NCBI RefSeq assembly: GCF_020524585.1
Contig: NZ_JAIVLK010000004.1
Location: 248,001 to 312,000 of the forward strand
Source of the DNA: Celeribacter naphthalenivorans
GTDB taxonomy: Bacteria; Pseudomonadota; Alphaproteobacteria; Rhodobacterales; Rhodobacteraceae
DNA: 64,000 nt
Direction of reading: 5' to 3'
Both the position numbers and the translations under genes were made by a program. How positions within the stretch are numbered: position 1 is the first letter of the stretch; every line of letters begins with the position of its first letter. This document shows, one piece after another, positions 59,149 through 64,000 of the stretch. Below the pieces are notes generated by a model. It worked only from the letters and a program-made list of their open reading frames with translations. It made no database searches and was not told the DNA's origin.

Positions 59149-60015
59149 GTGGAACTGGTAAATACTCTTGTGCAGGGCACGCTTTTGGGCGGCCTTTTCG
59201 CGCTCTACGCGCTGGGCCTGAGTCTGGTGTTTGGCGTGATGCGGATCGTCAATATCGCGCATGGCGATTTGATCGTCCTCTTGGCCTACGTCGGTCTGAC
59301 CGTGACCGAATTTTTCGGGGTGTCCATCGTCGTGGCCGCGCCTGCGGTGCTGCTTTTGGCGGCGGGCGCGGGGTGGTTTCTTCAGCGGGGACTTTTCGAA
59401 TTTGTGCCGCGGCACGATCCGCTGATCCCGCTTCTTGTCGCCTTCGGTCTGTCGATCATCTTGCAGAACTTGATGCTGCTCGGATTTGGCGCCGACCCGC
59501 AAAAACTCAGCATCGGGCGGCTCGAGCAAGCCAGCGTTGAGATCCTTCCCGATCTGCATGTCGGCGTCTTCTCTCTGTTGATCTTCGGGGCCGCCGTGGC
59601 CCTCATCGGAGGGTTGCAGTTGATGATCTACCGCACCTCTTTCGGGCGCGCCCTGCGGGCTGTGTCGGACAACGAGGCGAATGCCGCCATGCTGGGTCTG
59701 GATACGCGTGCGGTGTTTCGAAAGGCCTTTGTCATCGTGATGGTGACCGTTGCCATCGCGGCAATGCTCATGTCCGTGCGCGGGAACTTTGATCCGGCCA
59801 GCGGCCCGACGCGCCTGTTGACCGCCTTCGAGGCCATCGTGATCGGCGGCCTCGGCTCCATGTGGGGCACCTTGGTTGGCGGCGTCATCATTGGCATTGC
59901 GCAAATGGTGGGCGCGCAGATCGATGCCTCATGGCAGGTGCTGTCCGGCCATTTGGTCTTTCTGATCCTTCTCATCCTGCGCCCGCGCGGCCTCTTTCCC
60001 AAAAATGACGGGTGA
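59149..60015 (+). CDS. livH: ABC transporter permease, LivH-like
   Basis: The 288-residue inner-membrane permease has about eight hydrophobic segments, starting LVNTLVQGTLLGGLFALYALGLSLVFGVMRIVNIAHG, the typical LivH opening, and the conserved EAIVIGGLGSMWGTLVGGVIIG loop that contacts the ATPases. The start codon is GTG at 59149. It pairs with LivM to form the channel. Confidence 0.9.
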   Translation: MELVNTLVQGTLLGGLFALYALGLSLVFGVMRIVNIAHGDLIVLLAYVGLTVTEFFGVSIVVAAPAVLLLAAGAGWFLQRGLFEFVPRHDPLIPLLVAFGLSIILQNLMLLGFGADPQKLSIGRLEQASVEILPDLHVGVFSLLIFGAAVALIGGLQLMIYRTSFGRALRAVSDNEANAAMLGLDTRAVFRKAFVIVMVTVAIAAMLMSVRGNFDPASGPTRLLTAFEAIVIGGLGSMWGTLVGGVIIGIAQMVGAQIDASWQVLSGHLVFLILLILRPRGLFPKNDG

Positions 60016-60019
60016 CATC

Positions 60020-60997
60020 ATGACTTCTGGATCCCAAAAGCTTCCTCTCGCCGTCCTCGGTCTTTCCGTGGCTGTCATGGTCCCGCTTCCGTTCTTTGTG
60101 GACAATGGCACCATGCGCTATTTGACCGACCTGTTTATCATCATGTCCGTCGCCCAATTGTGGAACCTGTTGGCCGGGTTCGGCGGTGTTGTCTCGATCG
60201 GTCAGCACGCCTTTGTCGGTGCAGGGGGCTATGCCTTCTTTGGCCTGACGACGCATCTGGGGCTGAACCCGTTCCTGAGCATGGCACTGACACTGCCTTT
60301 CGGTGCGTTGCTGTCGCTTCCGGTCTTTGCAATCCTGAGCCGCATGCGCGTCGCCTATTTTGCCATCGGCAGTTGGGTGTTGGCGGAGGTCTTCATGTTG
60401 GTGGCCGGCAAGCTGCCGGGCTTTGGCGGCGGCTCAGGCATCAGCTTGCGTCCGCAGATTGTAAAGGCCTTCGGGGCCAGCACCTCGTCGCGCGTTGAGA
60501 ACATCTATTGGCTCAGCTTTGCCATTCTGGTTCTCGTGATCTTCCTGATCATCCTCGTGATGCACTCGCGCCGTGGCTATTCGCTCCGCGCGATGCGGGA
60601 CAATGAAACGGCGGCCATGGCGCTCGGCGTCAATCCGAATGCGGTCAAGGCGATGCTCTTTGTCGTCTCCGGCGCCTTCCTGTCGCTTCTCGGCGCCGTG
60701 AATACGCTGCAAAAACTGCGGGTCAATCCGAGCGGCTCTTTCAGTCTGACCGACTGGACGGTGTTCATCATCTTCATGGTGGTGATCGGCGGCATGGGCC
60801 GGATCATCGGGCCGATCATTGGCGCTGTGCTCTTTGTGCTCCTTCGGGAAAACCTCTCGGGATACGGGCCGATCTATATGATCATCCTCGGCGCTGCAGC
60901 CATTGGGATGATGCTCTTTGAGCCCGGCGGCATTGCGGTGCTGGTGCAGCGCTGGAAATTGAAAAAGGCCAAGACACAGGAGTTGGAGGAGGCTTGA
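60020..60997 (+). CDS. livM: ABC transporter permease, LivM-like
   Basis: The 325-residue permease shows LFIIMSVAQLWNLLAGFGGVVSIGQHAFVGAGGY, the LivM signature, and RAMRDNETAAMALGVNPNAVK in the cytoplasmic coupling region. ATG 60020 has GGTGA before it; an in-frame ATG at 60005 within the end of livH has no Shine-Dalgarno. It is the last gene of the transporter operon and is followed by a hairpin terminator. Confidence 0.9.
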   Translation: MTSGSQKLPLAVLGLSVAVMVPLPFFVDNGTMRYLTDLFIIMSVAQLWNLLAGFGGVVSIGQHAFVGAGGYAFFGLTTHLGLNPFLSMALTLPFGALLSLPVFAILSRMRVAYFAIGSWVLAEVFMLVAGKLPGFGGGSGISLRPQIVKAFGASTSSRVENIYWLSFAILVLVIFLIILVMHSRRGYSLRAMRDNETAAMALGVNPNAVKAMLFVVSGAFLSLLGAVNTLQKLRVNPSGSFSLTDWTVFIIFMVVIGGMGRIIGPIIGAVLFVLLRENLSGYGPIYMIILGAAAIGMMLFEPGGIAVLVQRWKLKKAKTQELEEA

Positions 60998-61048
60998 GGT
61001 CACTATCCCAAGCCCCTTCCCAACACGAAGGCTGACCGACAAAGAGTT

Positions 61049-61093
61049 GGGGGAGCATTTGGGTCTTTTGCGATGACCGAATGCTCCCCCTTT
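61049..61093 (+). terminator. Long hairpin after the transporter operon
   Basis: GGGGGAGCATT (61049-61059) pairs with AATGCTCCCCC (61080-61090), with inner GGTC/GACC pairing; followed by TTT. It separates livM from hupT. Confidence 0.65.
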
Positions 61094-61219
61094 GGCGACA
61101 GGCATTCATGGAATGCCCGCGCCGGATCGTCTCATTCGCCATATGCGCCAAAACCGGGCGGCATTTCCTATTGCGTCCCAGTGTCTTGCCTGACACGCTT
61201 AGGCACCGGAGGCGATCAG

Positions 61220-62551
61220 ATGACGAATATTTCCTCTCGACTGGGTGATGAGCTAAAGCCTGGCTTCGATGACGCGGCGTGGGTCGATGTGCTCGACGCC
61301 GTGGATAAGACCTATGCCGAGTTGGTCGATTATCAGGAACAGCTGGAAGCCCGAAACACGGAACTTTCCACACTGCGCAGCTTCCTTCGGTCGATCATGA
61401 CCTCGATCTCCGATTATCTCGTCGTGACGGACAAGGACGGGTTTGTCGCCGATCTCAGCCAATCCTTTTGTGCCGCCATTGGTGGCGATAAGGACGCGTT
61501 GATCGGGCGGCCCGTCGTGGGGTTCTTTGAAGGCGAGATGCGGGATCGCATGAGTGCGGCCATGTCCGAAGTCGCGCGCGAGAAGGTGGAACAGACCTTT
61601 GAAGTCGATCTCGAAACCTTAAACGGGGCAAGCCCGGTGGATTTTCGCGTCGCGCCCCGGCTGGACCGGCGCAAACGGATCAGCGGGTTCATCCTGACCG
61701 GTCGGCCGCTTGGCGAATTGCGTCAGGCCTATCATGAGCTTGAAAGCAGCCATGAGGAGTTGAAACAGGCGCAGACCCAATTGGTGCGCACCGAAAAACT
61801 GGCCTCTTTGGGGCGGTTGCTCGCGGGCGTGGCGCATGAGTTGAACAACCCGATTTCCTTTGTCTATGCCAACACCCACAGTCTGCAAAAATACCTCGAC
61901 CGCTTTGAATCCTATTTCGAACAGGTGCAATCGGGCGCGAGCCGCGAAGAGCTTGTCGCCTTGCGCGCGGAGCTTAAACTCGAACGTGATCTGAAAAACC
62001 TGCGTGTCGCCATCGAGGGCGCGCGGGACGGGGCCGAGCGGGTGCGCGACATCGTCGAAGACCTGCGCCGACTGTCCGCCGAAGGATCGGGAGAGGTGGC
62101 GCCCTTCGACTTGACGCAAACCGCCAAGATCGGTGCGCAATGGGTGCAGCGCGGCCTGAAGCGTCAGGTGAAAATCACGGTGACGGGCGAAAGCTCCTGC
62201 ATGGCGCTGGGCCGTTCGGGCCATGTGCAGCAGGTGATCATGAATCTGGTCCAGAATGCCGCCGACGCGATGGAGGACATCGAGGCCCCGGAGATTCAGG
62301 TTCGGCTGTCTTACGAAGGCGATATGGCCGTCATGCAGGTCTGCGACAACGGACCGGGCGTGCCCGAAGACCTGCGTGCCGCGATTTTCGACCCGTTCTT
62401 CACCACGAAAGCGGTGGGGCGTGGCACGGGGCTCGGTCTTTCGATTTCTCAAAAGATCGTCGAAGAACATGGCGGGACGCTCAGCTATGTGCAGGGGGTC
62501 GCCAAAGGCGCCTGTTTCCGCCTCGCACTCAAGAGAGGGGATCAGCGTTGA
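61220..62551 (+). CDS. hupT: Sensor histidine kinase HupT
   Basis: HupT is a soluble histidine kinase that, with the regulatory hydrogenase HupUV, tells the response regulator HupR whether hydrogen is present. The 443-residue protein has a short N-terminal coiled region, a PAS domain (about 52-165), a helical linker with [33 protein letters not shown] (His206), and a C-terminal ATPase domain with [17 protein letters not shown] and GTGLGLSIS. No membrane segment is present, as expected. ATG 61220 follows GGAGG. It overlaps hupU by four bases (TTGA). Confidence 0.92.
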   Translation: MTNISSRLGDELKPGFDDAAWVDVLDAVDKTYAELVDYQEQLEARNTELSTLRSFLRSIMTSISDYLVVTDKDGFVADLSQSFCAAIGGDKDALIGRPVVGFFEGEMRDRMSAAMSEVAREKVEQTFEVDLETLNGASPVDFRVAPRLDRRKRISGFILTGRPLGELRQAYHELESSHEELKQAQTQLVRTEKLASLGRLLAGVAHELNNPISFVYANTHSLQKYLDRFESYFEQVQSGASREELVALRAELKLERDLKNLRVAIEGARDGAERVRDIVEDLRRLSAEGSGEVAPFDLTQTAKIGAQWVQRGLKRQVKITVTGESSCMALGRSGHVQQVIMNLVQNAADAMEDIEAPEIQVRLSYEGDMAVMQVCDNGPGVPEDLRAAIFDPFFTTKAVGRGTGLGLSISQKIVEEHGGTLSYVQGVAKGACFRLALKRGDQR

Positions 62552-63543
62552 ATATCCTCTGGCTGCAATCGGGGGGCTGTGGCGGCTGCACCATGTCGTT
62601 GCTCTGTGCCGAAAGCCCCAATCTCATGGACCTCTTTGACGCTGCGGGACTTGAGTTCCTGTGGCACCCCTCGCTCTCAGAGGCGAGCGGGGCGGAGGTG
62701 CGTGATCTGTTGCAGGCCATCGAAGACGGGGCCCAGACGCTCGACATTCTCTGCATCGAAGGCTCAATCATTCACGGGCCAAAAGGCACCGGGCGCTACC
62801 ACATGCTCGGGGGCACCGGGCGTTCGATGCTCGATTGGGTGCAAAGCCTCGCGCCCAAAGCCGCTCATGTGGTGGCTGTCGGCACCTGTGCGACCTATGG
62901 CGGCGTGACCTCTGCGGGGGACAATCCGTCCGATGCCACGGGCGTACAATACGACGGACGCCACAGCGGCGCGGCCTTGCCCGCGACGTTTCGGTCCCGC
63001 GCGGGTCTGCCCGTCATCAATATCTCCGGCTGTCCGACCCATCCCGATTGGGTGACCGAAACCTTGATGCTTTTGGCCAGCGACGCTTTGGGCGCAGAGG
63101 ATCTCGACAGCTACGCCAGACCGCGGTTTTTCGCGGACAATCTTGTGCACCATGCCTGCACCAAGAACGAATTCTACGAATATAAAGCCTCGGCTGAGGA
63201 GCTCAGCCAGATGGGCTGTATGATGGAGCATCTCGGCTGTATCGGCACACAGGCGGTGGGCGATTGCAACATCCGGCTCTGGAACGGCGAAGGCAGCTGC
63301 ACGCGGGCGGGCTACCCATGCATCAACTGCACAGCGCCGGAGTTCGAAGAGCCGGGGCATGGCTTTACCGAGACCCCGAAATTCGCGGGCATCCCTGTGG
63401 GACTGCCGACCGATATGCCGAAAGCCTGGTTCATGGCGCTGGCCTCTCTGTCGAAACGTGCGACCCCGGAACGTGTCGCGCGGAACGCGACCGCCGACCG
63501 TATTCTCGTTCCTCCCTCAGTGAAGAGCCGCAAGAATGACTGA
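62548..63543 (+). CDS. hupU: Regulatory [NiFe] hydrogenase small subunit
   Basis: HupU is the iron-sulfur subunit of the hydrogen-sensing hydrogenase. The 331-residue protein starts at TTG 62548, which overlaps the hupT stop, and begins [18 protein letters not shown] with the proximal-cluster cysteines Cys11 and Cys14. Other cluster ligands are in VGTCATYGG, ISGCPTHPDW, then HHACTKNEFYEY and DCNIRLWNGEGSC...YPCINC. It has no Tat signal, unlike energy-conserving uptake hydrogenases, which fits a cytoplasmic sensor. The large open frame further upstream in the same phase is only a shadow of hupT. Confidence 0.94.
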   Translation: MNILWLQSGGCGGCTMSLLCAESPNLMDLFDAAGLEFLWHPSLSEASGAEVRDLLQAIEDGAQTLDILCIEGSIIHGPKGTGRYHMLGGTGRSMLDWVQSLAPKAAHVVAVGTCATYGGVTSAGDNPSDATGVQYDGRHSGAALPATFRSRAGLPVINISGCPTHPDWVTETLMLLASDALGAEDLDSYARPRFFADNLVHHACTKNEFYEYKASAEELSQMGCMMEHLGCIGTQAVGDCNIRLWNGEGSCTRAGYPCINCTAPEFEEPGHGFTETPKFAGIPVGLPTDMPKAWFMALASLSKRATPERVARNATADRILVPPSVKSRKND

Positions 63544-64000
63544 CAACACGACCCTTTTGGTTGGCCCTTTCAATCGTGTTGAGGGCGATCTTGAGCTTCG
63601 TCTCGATGTGCAGGACGGCCGGGTTGCGGCCGCCTATGCCAATTCGCCGCTGTTTCGCGGGTTTGAACGCATCATGGAGGGCAAAGCGCCGATGGATGCG
63701 CTCACCATCGTGCCGCGCATCTGTGGCATTTGTTCGATCAGCCAATCCATGGCGGCGGCGATGGCGCTCGCGGATTTTGCGGGCAAAACGCCCAGCCCGG
63801 ACGGCGCGAAGGTCGCCCAGCTTTTGCATATGGTCGAAAACGTGTCCGACCATCTCATGCATTTCAATCTCTTCTTCATGCCGGATTTCGCGCGCCCTGT
63901 GTATGCCGACCGGCCTTGGCACGGGCGCGCGGTGGACCGCTTTACGGCGGCCAAAGGATCGGCGCTGAAACGTGCGACCGAGGCCCGCGCCGGGCTGTTG
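63536..64000 (+). CDS. hupV: Regulatory [NiFe] hydrogenase large subunit, 5' part
   Basis: The gene starts at ATG 63536, overlapping the hupU stop, and runs off the window (155 codons seen). The N-terminus has VGPFNRVEGDLELRL, the large-subunit opening, and RICGIC near residues 62-67, the first pair of nickel-ligand cysteines, followed by SISQSMAAAMALADFAG. It binds the NiFe active site and pairs with HupU. The C-terminal nickel ligands lie outside the window. Confidence 0.93.
   Translation, partial: MTDNTTLLVGPFNRVEGDLELRLDVQDGRVAAAYANSPLFRGFERIMEGKAPMDALTIVPRICGICSISQSMAAAMALADFAGKTPSPDGAKVAQLLHMVENVSDHLMHFNLFFMPDFARPVYADRPWHGRAVDRFTAAKGSALKRATEARAGLL

Noticed and set aside
61181-61196. 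GTGTC-N6-GACAC inverted repeat before hupT, considered as a regulator site
   Set aside because: Five-base arms are expected by chance at this GC content and no HupR- or RegA-type match is evident.
62140-62547. Long N-terminal extension in the hupU frame
   Set aside because: It lies inside hupT and is its shifted shadow; hupU homology begins exactly at TTG 62548, which overlaps the hupT stop.
1-64000. CRISPR arrays and insertion sequences were looked for
   Set aside because: No regularly spaced repeats of 25-40 bases and no transposase-like frames with terminal inverted repeats were seen.

Overview
The window looks like the chromosome of a Rhodobacterales (Roseobacter-group) alphaproteobacterium. 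The evidence is high GC, a metK gene led by a SAM/SAH riboswitch (a class known almost only from Rhodobacterales), gene blocks usual for this order (trpF-trpB, rpsA-ihfB, pth-rplY), alphaproteobacterial NadQ-nadABC, and hupTUV of the Rhodobacter type at the right edge.

Layout. 1-12.8 kb is a plus-strand housekeeping run: metK, queF, a YdcZ-type transporter, trmB, aroA, cmk, a capsule-type protein, a nitroreductase broken by an amber codon, a BLUF blue-light sensor, rpsA, ihfB, lapA, trpF and trpB. 12.8-30.5 kb is mainly minus strand: DUF2237/DUF2332/pth, rplY, lldD, a PilJ-like secreted protein, a carboxyspermidine dehydrogenase/decarboxylase pair, trpA, a VOC protein, dgt, a secreted phytase/esterase-like protein and an aldehyde dehydrogenase. 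Plus-strand MFS, HxlR and ychF genes are interspersed. 31-33.2 kb holds two UDP-sugar genes for exopolysaccharide precursors.

33,349-48,205 is a 14.9-kb genomic island inserted in the 3' end of tRNA-Ser(GCU). It is bounded by a perfect 14-bp direct repeat (attL/attR), and each end carries a two-copy GTGGTAT array that may be integrase arm sites. It encodes a P4-type integrase, an AlpA/Xis-like protein, a replication/HTH protein with a one-base frame break, a MobH/TraI-type HD relaxase-like protein, several unknown proteins including a lipoprotein, and a tightly overlapping three-gene defence operon: Type ISP restriction-modification enzyme, SMC-like AAA ATPase and HNH nuclease. The last two resemble Septu PtuA/PtuB. 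The operon is the most interesting content of the window.

48.5-52.8 kb is the de novo NAD module: the nudix-type regulator nadQ, two operator-like palindromes, then overlapping nadA-nadB-nadC. 53.2-61.0 kb is a GntR-controlled operon (cupin dioxygenase, zinc alcohol dehydrogenase, SDR, Tat-exported binding protein, LivGFHM-type transporter) that probably imports and breaks down an unidentified small organic compound. 61.2-64.0 kb starts a hydrogen-sensing locus (hupT, hupU, 5' part of hupV), so structural uptake hydrogenase genes probably lie to the right. A Shine-Dalgarno-like AAGGAGG on the minus strand at 9-15 suggests that a minus-strand gene begins just left of position 1.
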